This document shows positions 25,701 through 38,636 of a stretch of 64,000 nucleotides of DNA, piece after piece. Position 1 is the stretch's first letter. The number at the start of each line of letters is the position of its first letter. Where the stretch lies: assembly GCA_940746715.1 (NCBI GenBank), contig CALNWN010000005.1, forward strand, positions 186,001 to 250,000, in the 5' to 3' direction. Position numbers and translations under genes: made by a program. The notes under the pieces are model-generated. The model did not search any database. It was not told where the DNA came from and saw nothing but the letters and a program-made list of their open reading frames with translations. The DNA is from an uncultured Paraburkholderia sp. (GTDB taxonomy: Bacteria > Pseudomonadota > Gammaproteobacteria > Burkholderiales > Burkholderiaceae).

Positions 25701-27659
25701 ATGCTTTTTCCCACAGAATTTGACGTAATCGTCGGCGGCGGCGGTCATGCCGGCACGGAGGCCGCTTTGGCCTCCGCGCGCATGGGCAATAAGACGCTCT
25801 TGCTGACACATAACATTGAAACGCTCGGTCAGATGAGCTGCAATCCGTCGATCGGCGGTATTGGCAAAGGCCATCTCGTTAAAGAGGTCGACGCGCTCGG
25901 CGGCGCCATGGCGGCCGCGACGGACGAGGGCGGTATCCAGTTCCGCATTCTGAATTCGTCTAAAGGGCCGGCTGTCCGTGCGACGCGTGCGCAAGCCGAC
26001 CGGCTGCTTTACAAGCAAGCGATTCGTCATCGACTCGAGAACCAGCCGAACTTGTGGCTGTTTCAGCAGGCCGTGGACGACCTGATGGTCGAAGGCGACC
26101 GCGTTGTCGGCGCAGTCACCCAAGTGGGAATCCGCTTCCGCGCACGTGCGGTGGTGCTGACGGCGGGCACTTTTCTGGACGGCAAGATTCACGTGGGTCT
26201 GAACAATTACACGGGCGGTCGCGCGGGCGATCCGGCGGCCGTGTCGTTGTCGGCGCGCCTCAAGGAGTTGAAGCTTCCGCAAGGGCGTTTGAAGACAGGA
26301 ACGCCGCCACGTATTGACGGCCGCACAATCGATTTCTCGCAGCTTGAAGAGCAACCGGGCGATCTCGATCCGGTGCCGGTCTTTTCGTTTCTCGGCCGGG
26401 CGGAGCAGCATCCGCGGCAAATGCCGTGCTGGGTCACGCACACCAACGAGCGTACGCATGACATCATCCGCGGCGGACTGGATCGTTCGCCGATGTATAC
26501 GGGCGTGATCGAAGGGGTGGGGCCGCGCTATTGTCCGTCCATCGAGGACAAGATTCACCGCTTTGCGTCGAAGGAATCGCACCAGATTTTTCTGGAGCCG
26601 GAAGGCCTGACCACGAACGAGTTCTACCCGAACGGGATCTCGACGAGCCTGCCGTTTGACGTGCAGCTCGAACTGGTGCGCTCGATGCGTGGTCTGGAGC
26701 ACGCGCACATCTTGCGTCCCGGCTATGCCATTGAGTACGACTACTTCGATCCGCGTGGCCTGAAGGCATCGCTGGAAACAAAGGTGATCTGCGGCTTGTT
26801 CTTTGCGGGCCAGATCAACGGCACCACCGGTTATGAGGAAGCGGCCGCGCAAGGGTTGCTTGCCGGCATCAACGCGGGCTTTTTTGTTCAGGGGAGGGAG
26901 GCGTGGTGTCCGCGTCGCAATCAGGCCTACCTCGGTGTGCTCGTCGACGACCTGGTAACGCGCGGCGTCTCTGAGCCGTATCGCATGTTCACGAGCCGGG
27001 CAGAATATCGGTTGAGCCTGCGCGAGGACAACGCCGACATGCGGCTGACGGAGATCGGTCGCGCGCTTGGCGTTGTGGACGACGTCCGGTGGGACGCATT
27101 CAGCCGCAAACGCGACGCTGTTTCACGTGAAACCGAGCGCCTGCGAACGACGTGGGTCAATCCCAAGACCCTGTCTGCTGACGAAGCCACTGCCTTGCTC
27201 GGCAAGCCAATAGATCACGAGTACAGCTTGGCGGACCTGCTGCGTCGCCCGGGCGTCAGCTATGACGGCGTTTGTTCGCTGCGCGGTGGGGCTTGTGGTG
27301 CGCCCGAGATTTTGGCGGAAGATGAAGTGTTGTTGGCTCAGATCAAGGAACAGATCGAAATCGGCATCAAATATCAGGGCTATATCGACCGTCAGGCGGG
27401 CGAGATCGAGCGCAACGAAGCGCACGAAAGCGCGCGTCTGCCCGAAGGTCTGGACTATGCGGAAGTGAGAGGCCTGTCATTCGAGGTGCGTCAGAAGCTG
27501 ACGCAGTTCCGTCCCGAAACTATCGGGCAGGCTTCGCGCATTTCGGGGATCACGCCGGCAGCCATTTCGTTGCTGATGATGCACCTGAAGCGCGGGCTTG
27601 GACGCCGTCCCGCGGAGCCGGCCGAGCCGGGCGCCGACACGACGCCGGTGGCTCAATGA
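25701..27659 (+). CDS. mnmG: tRNA uridine 5-carboxymethylaminomethyl modification enzyme MnmG (GidA)
   Basis: 652 aa, typical length. FAD-binding motif DVIVGGGHAG-like segment [20 protein letters not shown] at residues 9-28; [29 protein letters not shown]-like [15 protein letters not shown], and [20 protein letters not shown]. With MnmE it installs the cmnm5 group at U34 of tRNAs using glycine or ammonia, methylene-folate and FAD. A parS site is embedded at codons 474-478 (VSRET). It begins the intact core block; the stop overlaps rsmG by 4 nt. Confidence 0.97.
   Translation: MLFPTEFDVIVGGGGHAGTEAALASARMGNKTLLLTHNIETLGQMSCNPSIGGIGKGHLVKEVDALGGAMAAATDEGGIQFRILNSSKGPAVRATRAQADRLLYKQAIRHRLENQPNLWLFQQAVDDLMVEGDRVVGAVTQVGIRFRARAVVLTAGTFLDGKIHVGLNNYTGGRAGDPAAVSLSARLKELKLPQGRLKTGTPPRIDGRTIDFSQLEEQPGDLDPVPVFSFLGRAEQHPRQMPCWVTHTNERTHDIIRGGLDRSPMYTGVIEGVGPRYCPSIEDKIHRFASKESHQIFLEPEGLTTNEFYPNGISTSLPFDVQLELVRSMRGLEHAHILRPGYAIEYDYFDPRGLKASLETKVICGLFFAGQINGTTGYEEAAAQGLLAGINAGFFVQGREAWCPRRNQAYLGVLVDDLVTRGVSEPYRMFTSRAEYRLSLREDNADMRLTEIGRALGVVDDVRWDAFSRKRDAVSRETERLRTTWVNPKTLSADEATALLGKPIDHEYSLADLLRRPGVSYDGVCSLRGGACGAPEILAEDEVLLAQIKEQIEIGIKYQGYIDRQAGEIERNEAHESARLPEGLDYAEVRGLSFEVRQKLTQFRPETIGQASRISGITPAAISLLMMHLKRGLGRRPAEPAEPGADTTPVAQ
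27120..27133. other. parS: Second parS site, inside mnmG
   Basis: Exact GTTTCACGTGAAAC within codons for VSRET of MnmG, 1.55 kb from the first site and 1.3 kb before parA. Both sites match the chromosomal ParB consensus exactly. Confidence 0.92.
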
Positions 27660-28375
27660 CCACGAAGCAGAAGGGAAGCGACCGCGAAGCGTTGGCGCAA
27701 CTTCTCGCAGAGGGCGTGCGCCAGCTCGGCCTCGAGCTAAGCCATACGCAATTGGCAAAGCTGCTCGACTACGTCGCCTTGCTGGGCAAATGGAACGTCG
27801 TCTACAACCTGACGGCCATTCGCGATCCGCGGCAGATGCTGATTCAGCACATCCTCGACTCGCTCTCGATCATGCCGCATCTGGCCGAGCGCAATCCACG
27901 CTCCGTGCTTGACGTGGGCTCGGGCGGCGGTTTGCCCGGCATCGTGCTGGCGATCGTGCGGCCGGATTGGGCTGTCACCGTGAACGACATCGTTCACAAG
28001 AAAACGGCCTTTCAGGCTCAGGCCAAAGCCGAATTGGGGCTCGGCAATCTGTCGGTGGTGACAGGGCGCGTGGAGACTTTGCAACCGGGCGCCGAAGAAG
28101 TGTCGGCAAAGTTCGACGTAATCGTCTCGCGAGCATTCGCAGAACTCGCCGATTTCGTTACACTGGCCCGTCATCTCGTTGCAGAGCGCGGTGCAATTCT
28201 CGCCATGAAGGGCGTGCGTCCGGACGGCGAAATCGAGCGTCTGCCGGCTGGCGCCCACGTGGAGCAGGCCGTGCGGCTCGATGTGCCGTTCCTCGACGCC
28301 GAGCGTCATCTCGTCACGGTTCTTGTGGACGAGGCCCGCCAGGCGACGCAGTCGCATCCACCGCTTCACGATTGA
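27656..28375 (+). CDS. rsmG: 16S rRNA (guanine527-N7)-methyltransferase RsmG (GidB)
   Basis: 239 aa; ATG overlaps the mnmG stop (ATGA), so translation is coupled. The SAM-binding motif is [19 protein letters not shown], preceded by [20 protein letters not shown] and the HILDSLS motif, and followed by [14 protein letters not shown]. Methylates N7 of G527 in 16S rRNA. Intact, in the conserved order mnmG-rsmG-parA-parB. Confidence 0.96.
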   Translation: MTTKQKGSDREALAQLLAEGVRQLGLELSHTQLAKLLDYVALLGKWNVVYNLTAIRDPRQMLIQHILDSLSIMPHLAERNPRSVLDVGSGGGLPGIVLAIVRPDWAVTVNDIVHKKTAFQAQAKAELGLGNLSVVTGRVETLQPGAEEVSAKFDVIVSRAFAELADFVTLARHLVAERGAILAMKGVRPDGEIERLPAGAHVEQAVRLDVPFLDAERHLVTVLVDEARQATQSHPPLHD

Positions 28376-28418
28376 CCACGTAATCACATCTTCAAGCAGC
28401 AAAAGGGACATTCCAACG

Positions 28419-29210
28419 ATGGCAAAAATCTTCTGCGTTGCGAACCAGAAAGGCGGCGTCGGCAAGACGACGACGACAGTTAATCTGGCGGCCAGCCTGG
28501 CAGCGCAGGGACAGCGGGTCCTTCTCATCGATCTGGACCCGCAGGGCAACGCCACTATGGGCAGCGGCATCGACAAGGCCGCGTGCACCAACACCGTCTA
28601 TGAGGTGCTGGTGGACGGCGTCTCGGTAGCCGAGGCACGGATGCGTCCCGAAGCGGTCGGCTACGACGTGCTGCCGGCCAACCGTGAACTTGCCGGCGCC
28701 GAAGTGGAACTGGTCAGCGTGCAAAACCGCGAGCGTCAGTTGAAGGCCGCGCTTGCCGCGGTCGAAAGCGAGTACGACTTCGTGCTGATCGACTGCCCGC
28801 CGGCTTTGTCGCTGCTGACGCTCAACGGCCTCTGCGCCGCGCACGGCGTCGTCATCCCGATGCAATGCGAGTACTTCGCGCTCGAGGGGCTGTCCGATCT
28901 CGTCAATACGATCAAACAGGTGCACGCGAATCTGAATCGCGACCTGAAGGTGATTGGTTTGTTGCGCGTCATGTTCGACCCGCGCATCACCTTGCAGCAG
29001 CAAGTCTCGGATCAATTGAAAGAGCATTTCGGCGACAAGGTGTTCGACGCGGTCATTCCGCGCAATGTGCGGCTCGCCGAGGCGCCGAGTTATGGATTGC
29101 CGGGCGTGGTCTTCGACAGGGCGTCGCGCGGCGCGCAGGCCTATGTCCAGTTCGGCGCGGAAATGATTGAACGGGTGCGCGCACTGAGTGACGCGCCCCA
29201 GGCATCCTAA
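28419..29210 (+). CDS. parA: Chromosome partitioning ATPase ParA (Soj)
   Basis: 263 aa from the ATG at 28419, with AAAAGGGA upstream. Deviant Walker A KGGVGKTTTTVNLAASLA with signature Lys at residue 11 and Lys16; Walker A' LLIDLDPQGNATMG; Walker B FVLIDCPPALSLLTLN. No N-terminal DNA-binding domain, so chromosomal type Ib-like (Soj). Works with ParB and the parS sites at 25569 and 27120 to segregate the origin region. 18 bp before parB; intact. Confidence 0.97.
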   Translation: MAKIFCVANQKGGVGKTTTTVNLAASLAAQGQRVLLIDLDPQGNATMGSGIDKAACTNTVYEVLVDGVSVAEARMRPEAVGYDVLPANRELAGAEVELVSVQNRERQLKAALAAVESEYDFVLIDCPPALSLLTLNGLCAAHGVVIPMQCEYFALEGLSDLVNTIKQVHANLNRDLKVIGLLRVMFDPRITLQQQVSDQLKEHFGDKVFDAVIPRNVRLAEAPSYGLPGVVFDRASRGAQAYVQFGAEMIERVRALSDAPQAS

Positions 29211-29228
29211 GCGGATCGAGGAAGCACG

Positions 29229-30116
29229 ATGAATGCAGTAGCACGAAAGAAGGGATTGGGACGCGGCCTGGAAGCATTGCTCGGCGGCAGCGCCGACATC
29301 ACGGAAGCGGTGGCGATAGAAGGCGCACCGAACGTGTTGCCTCTATCAAAAATGCAGGCCGGCAAGTATCAGCCGCGCACGCGGATGGACGAAGGCGCCT
29401 TGCAGGAGCTGGCAGCCAGCATCCGCGCTCAAGGATTGATGCAACCGATCCTCGTGCGGCCGGTCTCGGCGGATAAATACGAAATCATCGCGGGCGAGCG
29501 GCGCTTTCGCGCGGCGCGCCTCGCCGGCCTCGAAGAGGTGCAGGTCCTGGTGAAGGACGTGCCCGACCAGGCCGTCGCGGCGATGGCGCTGATCGAGAAC
29601 ATTCAGCGCGAAGATCTGAATCCGCTGGAAGAGGCGCAGGGCATCCAGCGTTTGCTCGACGAGTTCAATTTCACGCACGAACAGGCGGCGGAGTCTGTCG
29701 GCCGCTCCCGCAGTGCGGTTTCGAATCTGCTGCGTCTCCTGAACCTCGCTACGCCGGTTCAGACGATGCTGCTCGCCGGCGACCTCGACATGGGCCACGC
29801 GCGAGCATTGCTCGCCGTCGATGCCGCGACGCAGATCACGCTGGCGAATCAGGTCGTCAACAAGCGGATGTCGGTGCGCGAAACCGAGAAACTGGTGACG
29901 GCGACCACGAAGGCCGCACCGGCCGTGAAGGCGCGAGCCAATCCGGACGGCGGGCGCGACACGCGGCGCCTCGAGGAAGAGTTGTCCGATCTGCTTGCGG
30001 CGACCGTCAAGATCAAGCTCGGCCGGCGCGGCCGCGGCCAGGTTCTCGTCGACTTCGGCGATCTGGACGCGCTGGAAGGCATTCTGGTGCGCTTGCGCGG
30101 GAATGCCACTGCCTAG
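29229..30116 (+). CDS. parB: Chromosome partitioning protein ParB (Spo0J)
   Basis: 295 aa. The N-terminus KKGLGRGLEALLG is the ParA-stimulating segment. CTP-binding/ParB core: KYQPRTRMDEGALQELAASI, IIAGERRFRAARLAGL, and ALIENIQREDLNPLEEA. Helix-turn-helix: HEQAAESVGRSRSAVSNLLR. The C-terminal dimer domain ends GQVLVDFGDLDALEGILVRL. Binds parS and spreads as a CTP-dependent clamp. Intact. Confidence 0.97.
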   Translation: MNAVARKKGLGRGLEALLGGSADITEAVAIEGAPNVLPLSKMQAGKYQPRTRMDEGALQELAASIRAQGLMQPILVRPVSADKYEIIAGERRFRAARLAGLEEVQVLVKDVPDQAVAAMALIENIQREDLNPLEEAQGIQRLLDEFNFTHEQAAESVGRSRSAVSNLLRLLNLATPVQTMLLAGDLDMGHARALLAVDAATQITLANQVVNKRMSVRETEKLVTATTKAAPAVKARANPDGGRDTRRLEEELSDLLAATVKIKLGRRGRGQVLVDFGDLDALEGILVRLRGNATA

Positions 30117-30604
30117 AGCGCAGATCGTTGCAGACTCATCGAGTGAGCGGTGCAGAAAAAATCGTCTGCATTGTCCAGATTATCGTGGAATCCTAACTAT
30201 CTGTTGTGGCGATGACACTCCGCCAGCTCGAACGAAGGGCAGGGCATACCTGCGTGCGAGCGCACCGAAGAAGCGGCCAGCAGCGCCGAAGTAAATGCCC
30301 AATCGGTGTTTGTTGCATTTTCGAGACGGCTGTCGCAACGATTTTCACGCCTGGCTGCGAGACAAAAACTTGCCAGTTTGCGCACATGTTTTGCCTCTCC
30401 CCGACAGCCTTACAGTTGACGTGTTGCCGTCGGCGATGAAGCCTTTTCCACATCGCGAAGCGTCGTTTCGCACTGTTTATTGAACGGCCTAAAGTCTTGA
30501 ATTGCCTGCAACTATCGCTTACAATCGCCCAGATTTAATTGCACGGCAACCCCGTAAGCGCAGCGAAAGCCCGCTGATCGGAACGAGACTTTCGGAACAC
30601 TGCG
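30117..30604. other. 488-bp intergenic region between parB and the atp operon
   Basis: No convincing ORF on either strand. The only clear element is a sigma-70-type promoter at 30497-30525, about 80 bp before atpI. GC content falls towards the promoter. Confidence 0.6.
30497..30525 (+). promoter_or_regulatory. Sigma-70-type promoter of the atp operon
   Basis: TTGAAT (30497-30502), 17-bp spacer, TACAAT (30520-30525); one mismatch to the -10 consensus and two to the -35. Well placed for atpI at 30605. Confidence 0.7.
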
Positions 30605-31147
30605 ATGGCGGTCAAAGCGTCGAATCAAGCGCCAAAAAATGGGCGCGACGAACACCGCGATGAGCGCACCGTTCCGGATGCCTCGACCGCTCAGTCAGCC
30701 GCGCGCGAAGAATCGTGGGACGCCGAGCAAGATAACAATATCGTTCCGCTCACCCGGGCCGAGGTTGAAAAGCTGTTTGGCCCCAATGTGAGTCGTCCAT
30801 CGCGCGTTACGCCGTTCAAGGTTGTGGCAGCGCAAATGGTTTTGTCCCTGATTACAACGTTGGTGTGGTGGCTGTTCTATAAGCCGCCGGGCGCTGCTGC
30901 GCTGTCCGCGTTCTTGGGAGGAGCGATCTGCTGGGTGCCGGGCGCATTGTTCGCGGCACGGCTGAGAACGCTGAGCGGCGCCGAAACAGTGATGAGCTGG
31001 GTGCTCGGCGAAGCGCTGAAGATGGGCGCCACGATTGCGATGTTTGTAGCCATCGCCTTCTGGTATCACGACGTACGCTGGGTTCCGCTGCTCGTGACCT
31101 ATCTCGTCGCGCTCAAGACGTACTGGATTGCCTTGGCCTGGCGCTGA
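30605..31147 (+). CDS. atpI: ATP synthase assembly protein AtpI
   Basis: 180 aa: a charged N-terminal ~75 residues, then four membrane segments (VVAAQMVLSLITTLVWWLFY; ALSAFLGGAICWVPGALFAA; MGATIAMFVAIAFWY; LLVTYLVALKTYWIALAW). The pattern of AtpI, which aids c-ring assembly and possibly Mg2+ uptake. First gene of an intact atpIBEFHAGDC operon. Confidence 0.85.
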   Translation: MAVKASNQAPKNGRDEHRDERTVPDASTAQSAAREESWDAEQDNNIVPLTRAEVEKLFGPNVSRPSRVTPFKVVAAQMVLSLITTLVWWLFYKPPGAAALSAFLGGAICWVPGALFAARLRTLSGAETVMSWVLGEALKMGATIAMFVAIAFWYHDVRWVPLLVTYLVALKTYWIALAWR

Positions 31148-31246
31148 GGATGCAGCAGGTAACACCAAAGATTTAAAGCCGGCGCATGGCGCCGGTGAAG
31201 GCGTGCGGATATGACACGGTCCGCACCCGGCGCGTTCCCGCAATAG

Positions 31247-32155
<909 letters not shown>

Positions 32156-32212
32156 CCCGCGCTGTCGTAGAAAGAATCGTAGTTTTTAAATCCCAGTTTC
32201 AACCAGTTCTAA

Positions 32213-32506
<294 letters not shown>

Positions 32507-32641
32507 GGTTCCTCGGAAGTTTGCGCCTGGGCTATAACTAAAGGCGCAGGGCGGAACGGGCACTTGGGCGCTGATCGAGCACTGAATCGATGAGCGCCTT
32601 GCCGTTTCACTTTCCGAACTAGCAACGTTTAAGGAAACACC

Positions 32642-33112
32642 GTGAATCTCAACGCAACCCTGTTTGCGCAAATGGTCGTGTTCCTGATCCTCGCGTGGTT
32701 CACGATGAAGTTCGTGTGGCCGCCGCTGATCAACGCCCTCGACGAGCGCTCGAAGCAGATCGCTGACGGTTTGTCTGCCGCTGAAAAGGGCAAGGCGGAA
32801 CTGGAAGCCGCTCACAAGCGCGTCGACCAGGAACTCGCCCAGGCACGCAATGACGGTCAGCAACGTATTGCTGACGCAGAAAAGCGCGCTGTCGCCGTCG
32901 CTGACGAAATCAAGGCTCAGGCGCAAGCCGAAGCCGCCCGCATCATCGCGCAAGCGAAGGCCGACGCCGAGCAGCAAGTCGTGAGGGCGCGCGAAACGCT
33001 GCGCGGCGAAGTCGCCGCACTGGCAGTGAAGGGCGCTGAACAGATCCTGAAGCGCGAAGTCGACCAGGCAGCACACGCTGACCTGCTGAATCAACTGAAA
33101 GCCGAGCTCTGA
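32642..33112 (+). CDS. atpF: F1Fo ATP synthase subunit b
   Basis: 156 aa: one N-terminal membrane helix ([20 protein letters not shown]), then a long charged coiled coil rich in Ala/Glu/Gln ([20 protein letters not shown]). Peripheral stalk of the enzyme. Ends 2 nt before atpH. Intact. Confidence 0.96.
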   Translation: MNLNATLFAQMVVFLILAWFTMKFVWPPLINALDERSKQIADGLSAAEKGKAELEAAHKRVDQELAQARNDGQQRIADAEKRAVAVADEIKAQAQAEAARIIAQAKADAEQQVVRARETLRGEVAALAVKGAEQILKREVDQAAHADLLNQLKAEL

Positions 33113-33114
33113 TC

Positions 33115-33654
33115 ATGGCCGAACTTGCAACCATCGCCCGTCCGTACGCAGAAGCGCTGTTTGGCGTGGCCGAAGCTGGTGACATCGCCGCTTGGTCCAC
33201 GCTCGTGCAGGAGCTGGCACAGGTTGCGCGTCTGCCCGAAGTGCTGTCGATCGCCTCGAGCCCGAAAGTGAGCCGTGCCCAGATCAGCGAACTGCTGCTG
33301 GCTGCGGTCAAGTCGCCGCTCAAGGACAACGCGCAAGCGAAGAATCTGGTGCAAATGCTGGTGGACAACCATCGCCTGCAATTGCTGCCGGAAATCGCCG
33401 CGCAGTTCGAAGAGTTGAAGAACGCCCGCGAAGGGGCGGTCGATGTGCTGATTGTCAGCGCATTCCCGCTCGAAGGCGCGCAGTTGAACGACCTCGTCGC
33501 AAGTCTCGAACGCAAGTTCAAGCGCAAGCTGAAGCCGACGGTCGAGGTCGACTCGTCGTTGATCGGCGGCGTGCGCGTGACGGTCGGCGACGAAGTGCTC
33601 GATACCTCGGTCCGCGCGCGGCTTGCCAGCATGCAAACGGCTCTGACGGCCTGA
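33115..33654 (+). CDS. atpH: F1Fo ATP synthase subunit delta
   Basis: 179 aa. [20 protein letters not shown] start and the C-terminal family signature [20 protein letters not shown]. Links F1 to the b stalk. Intact, in operon position. Confidence 0.96.
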   Translation: MAELATIARPYAEALFGVAEAGDIAAWSTLVQELAQVARLPEVLSIASSPKVSRAQISELLLAAVKSPLKDNAQAKNLVQMLVDNHRLQLLPEIAAQFEELKNAREGAVDVLIVSAFPLEGAQLNDLVASLERKFKRKLKPTVEVDSSLIGGVRVTVGDEVLDTSVRARLASMQTALTA

Positions 33655-33709
33655 AGCGCCTCGCACCAGGCGGCTGGCACGCAACAGAATTGACTATCAG
33701 GAGCGAATA

Positions 33710-35251
33710 ATGCAACTCAATCCCTCTGAGATCAGCGAGCTGATCAAGAGCCGGATCCAGGGCCTTGAAGCGAGCGCAGACGTTCGCAACCAGGGCACCG
33801 TGATCTCCGTGACCGACGGTATCGTGCGTATTCACGGTCTGTCGGAAGTGATGCAGGGCGAAATGCTCGAATTCCCGGGCAACACGTTCGGCCTCGCACT
33901 GAACCTCGAGCGCGACTCGGTCGGCGCCGTGATTCTGGGTGAGTACGAGCACATTTCGGAAGGCGACATCGTCAAGACGACGGGCCGCATTCTGGAAGTG
34001 CCGGTGGGTCCGGAACTGCTCGGCCGCGTGGTCGACGCACTGGGCAACCCGATCGACGGCAAGGGCCCGATCAATGCAAAGAAGACCGACGCAATCGAAA
34101 AGATCGCTCCGGGCGTGATCTGGCGTAAGTCGGTTTCGGAACCGGTCCAGACCGGTCTGAAGTCGATCGACGCGATGGTGCCGGTTGGCCGTGGCCAGCG
34201 TGAGCTGATCATCGGCGACCGCCAGTGCGGCAAGACGGCAGTCGCAGTCGACGCGATCATCAACCAGAAGGGCAAGAACCTCTTCTGTATCTACGTCGCG
34301 ATTGGGCAGAAGGCTTCGTCGATCATGAACGTGGTCCGCAAGCTCGAAGAAACGGGCGCGCTGGAATACACGATCGTCGTCGCGGCTTCGGCGTCGGAAT
34401 CGGCTGCCATGCAGTACCTGGCACCGTACGCCGGCTGCACGATGGGCGAATACTTCCGCGACCGCGGTCAGGACGCGCTGATCGTTTATGACGACTTGAC
34501 CAAGCAGGCTTGGGCATACCGTCAGATCTCGCTGCTGCTGCGCCGTCCGCCGGGCCGTGAAGCCTATCCGGGCGATGTGTTCTATCTGCACTCGCGCCTG
34601 TTGGAACGTGCTGCTCGCGTCTCGGAAGAGTACGTCGAGAAGTTCACCAACGGTGAAGTGAAGGGCAAGAGCGGTTCGCTGACAGCACTGCCGGTCATTG
34701 AAACGCAGGCAGGCGACGTGACCGCATTCGTTCCGACGAACGTGATCTCGATTACGGACGGCCAGATTTTCCTGGAAACCGACCTCTTCAACGCAGGTAT
34801 CCGCCCGGCAATTAACGCCGGCGTGTCGGTGTCGCGCGTCGGCGGTGCGGCTCAGACGAAGGTCGTGAAGAAGCTGTCGGGCGGTATCCGTACCGACCTC
34901 GCGCAGTATCGTGAGCTGGCAGCGTTCGCGCAGTTCGCATCGGACCTCGACGAAGCAACCCGCAAGCAGCTCGAGCGCGGCCGCCGCGTGACGGAACTGC
35001 TGAAGCAGCCGCAATATCAGCCGCTGCAAGTGTGGGAACTGGCTATCTCGCTGTTCGCCGCGAACAACGGTTACCTCGACGATCTGGAAGTGTCGCAAGT
35101 GCAGCCGTTCGAAAAGGGCCTGCGCGAATATCTGAAGTCGAGCTACGCTGACCTGGTCAAGCGCATCGAAGACAACAAGGAACTCTCGAAGGACGACGAA
35201 GGCCTGCTGCACACGGCTCTCAAAGACTTCAAGAAGTCCGGCGCTTACTGA
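33710..35251 (+). CDS. atpA: F1Fo ATP synthase subunit alpha
   Basis: 513 aa. P-loop [15 protein letters not shown] with Lys175; residue 173 is Cys where most family members have Thr (GDRQTGKT). Signature [13 protein letters not shown]. Non-catalytic nucleotide-binding subunit of F1. The frame is intact and the codon choice strongly biased as in highly expressed genes. Confidence 0.97.
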   Translation: MQLNPSEISELIKSRIQGLEASADVRNQGTVISVTDGIVRIHGLSEVMQGEMLEFPGNTFGLALNLERDSVGAVILGEYEHISEGDIVKTTGRILEVPVGPELLGRVVDALGNPIDGKGPINAKKTDAIEKIAPGVIWRKSVSEPVQTGLKSIDAMVPVGRGQRELIIGDRQCGKTAVAVDAIINQKGKNLFCIYVAIGQKASSIMNVVRKLEETGALEYTIVVAASASESAAMQYLAPYAGCTMGEYFRDRGQDALIVYDDLTKQAWAYRQISLLLRRPPGREAYPGDVFYLHSRLLERAARVSEEYVEKFTNGEVKGKSGSLTALPVIETQAGDVTAFVPTNVISITDGQIFLETDLFNAGIRPAINAGVSVSRVGGAAQTKVVKKLSGGIRTDLAQYRELAAFAQFASDLDEATRKQLERGRRVTELLKQPQYQPLQVWELAISLFAANNGYLDDLEVSQVQPFEKGLREYLKSSYADLVKRIEDNKELSKDDEGLLHTALKDFKKSGAY

Positions 35252-35387
35252 TCCGCGAGTGATCCGCAAGGCATAAACGGACCTTGAAGCGGCGCGGGCT
35301 GCATGCGAATGCTCCCGCGCGGCTTCGGTCGCTTTGCATGGGTCCGGGTGAGCGCCAGCGCAAATCCGGGCCGACAAGGAGCAAGCA

Positions 35388-36272
35388 ATGGCTGGAATGA
35401 AGGAAATTCGCGGCAAGATCAAGAGCGTGCAAAACACGCGAAAGATCACGAAAGCGATGGAGATGGTGGCTGCATCGAAGATGCGCCGCGCTCAGGAGCG
35501 CATGCGCGCTGCTCGCCCGTATGCCGACAAGGTCCGCGATATCGCTGCACACATGAGCCGTGCGAACCCCGAGTATCGTCACCCGTTCATGGTGTCGAAC
35601 GAAGGCGCGAAGACGGCGGGCATCATCCTCGTCACGACCGACAAGGGTCTGTGCGGTGGCATGAACACCAACGTGCTGCGTGCGGCGCTGCAGAAGTTCA
35701 AGGAACTGGAAGGCCAGGGCAAGACGATCGAGGCAACCGCGATCGGCACCAAGGGTCTGGGTTTCCTGAACCGCTTGCGCGCCAAGGTGGTATCGAATGT
35801 CGTGCATCTGGGCGATACGCCGCATCTTGAAAAGCCGATCGGCGCGGTGAAGGTGCAGCTCGACCTGTACTCGGAAGGCAAGATTTCGGCGGTGTATCTC
35901 GCATACACGCGCTTCGTCAATACGATGAAGCAGGAGCCGGTGATCGAGCAACTGCTGCCGCTCGCGGCAGATCAGTTCGAGCGCAAGGAAGAGCAGGGCG
36001 CGACGCCGAGCACCCAGCGGGACTACATCTACGAGCCGGACGCTCAGGCAGTGGTGGACGAACTGCTGGTGCGTTATGTCGAAGCGCTGGTCTATCAGGC
36101 CGTCGCGGAAAACATGGCATCGGAGCAATCGGCCCGCATGGTCGCAATGAAGGCCGCTTCGGACAATGCGAAGTCGGTCATCAACGAACTGCAGCTTGTG
36201 TACAACAAGAGCCGTCAGGCCGCGATCACGAAAGAACTGTCGGAAATCGTCGGTGGCGCGGCGGCAGTCTGA
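35388..36272 (+). CDS. atpG: F1Fo ATP synthase subunit gamma
   Basis: 294 aa. N-terminal helix [20 protein letters not shown] and the C-terminal signature [17 protein letters not shown] form the coiled coil of the rotor; the middle has [19 protein letters not shown]. Intact. Confidence 0.96.
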   Translation: MAGMKEIRGKIKSVQNTRKITKAMEMVAASKMRRAQERMRAARPYADKVRDIAAHMSRANPEYRHPFMVSNEGAKTAGIILVTTDKGLCGGMNTNVLRAALQKFKELEGQGKTIEATAIGTKGLGFLNRLRAKVVSNVVHLGDTPHLEKPIGAVKVQLDLYSEGKISAVYLAYTRFVNTMKQEPVIEQLLPLAADQFERKEEQGATPSTQRDYIYEPDAQAVVDELLVRYVEALVYQAVAENMASEQSARMVAMKAASDNAKSVINELQLVYNKSRQAAITKELSEIVGGAAAV

Positions 36273-36379
36273 CCTTCAGGTCAGGCACGCCGCTTCGTGT
36301 GCGCCCGTGTGGCGCACCGTCTGGGCAACGGTCTGGGCGATCCCATCGAAACAGCGCCTTTGCGCGAGTGAAGAATTGA

Positions 36380-37792
<1,413 letters not shown>

Positions 37793-37946
37793 GTCGGGTG
37801 TAACGAAGAAGGCGCTGGCGCGCGTGAGAGCTGCCTCAACGGGGGCCTTTCGCCTGGCGGGCGTCTTCATTACGCTAAACCCAGCCTTGCATGCGACGAG
37901 AGCCAGGCGCAAGCCCTAACTCTGGTCGCCACAGGAGTCGACACAT

Positions 37947-38372
37947 ATGGCAACCATTAAAGTAGACGTCGTCAGCGCAGAAGAGCAGATCTTCTCGGGC
38001 CAAGCGAAGTTCGTCGCGCTGCCGGGCGAAGCAGGTGAACTCGGCATTCTGCCGGGCCACACGCCGCTCATCACGCGGATCCGGCCGGGCGCGGTGCGTA
38101 TTGAAGCTGAAAACGGCGAAGAAGAGTTTGTGTTCGTCGCCGGCGGCATCCTAGAAATCCAGCCGGGCGCGGTGACGGTTCTCGCCGACACGGCCATCCG
38201 CGGCAAGGATCTTGACGAAGCCAAGGCCGAAGACGCGCGCAAGCGTGCTGAAGAAGCGCTGCAAAACACGGGCTCGAACCTCGAATACGCGACCGCCCAG
38301 GCGGAACTGGCGTACGCGACGGCTCAGCTCGCTGCAATCCAGCGTCTGCGCAAGCTGCGCAGTCAAAATTAA
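37947..38372 (+). CDS. atpC: F1Fo ATP synthase subunit epsilon
   Basis: 141 aa. N-terminal beta-sandwich ([40 protein letters not shown]) and C-terminal two-helix regulatory domain. Separated from atpD by 154 bp without a clear terminator. Last gene of the intact operon. Confidence 0.95.
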   Translation: MATIKVDVVSAEEQIFSGQAKFVALPGEAGELGILPGHTPLITRIRPGAVRIEAENGEEEFVFVAGGILEIQPGAVTVLADTAIRGKDLDEAKAEDARKRAEEALQNTGSNLEYATAQAELAYATAQLAAIQRLRKLRSQN

Positions 38373-38636
38373 GCAAGCCGGTATCAGAGAGAAAGCAACC
38401 CGCGTGGCTGCTTTTTTTGACCTCGTCTTGACGTTTACGGAAAGGTCGGCGACATTGTGTGTCCGTCATGCGCAGCCTCCACGGCAGCCCGCGGCCGCCT
38501 CAGTCGCGGCCACAGCCAGCCGCCGACAGGCTCTGATCCGCTGAGGGTAAGACTTGATGCCGGGCGAGCGCGCGCCAGTGGCACAATCGGTTTCAAACTC
38601 ATTTCAATAGGGCGATCTGCTCACGGAGACAGCACC

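Noticed and set aside
33518..35449. 643-codon minus-strand frame
   Set aside because: Shadow of atpA in a strongly biased GC-rich gene; the sense protein is unmistakable.
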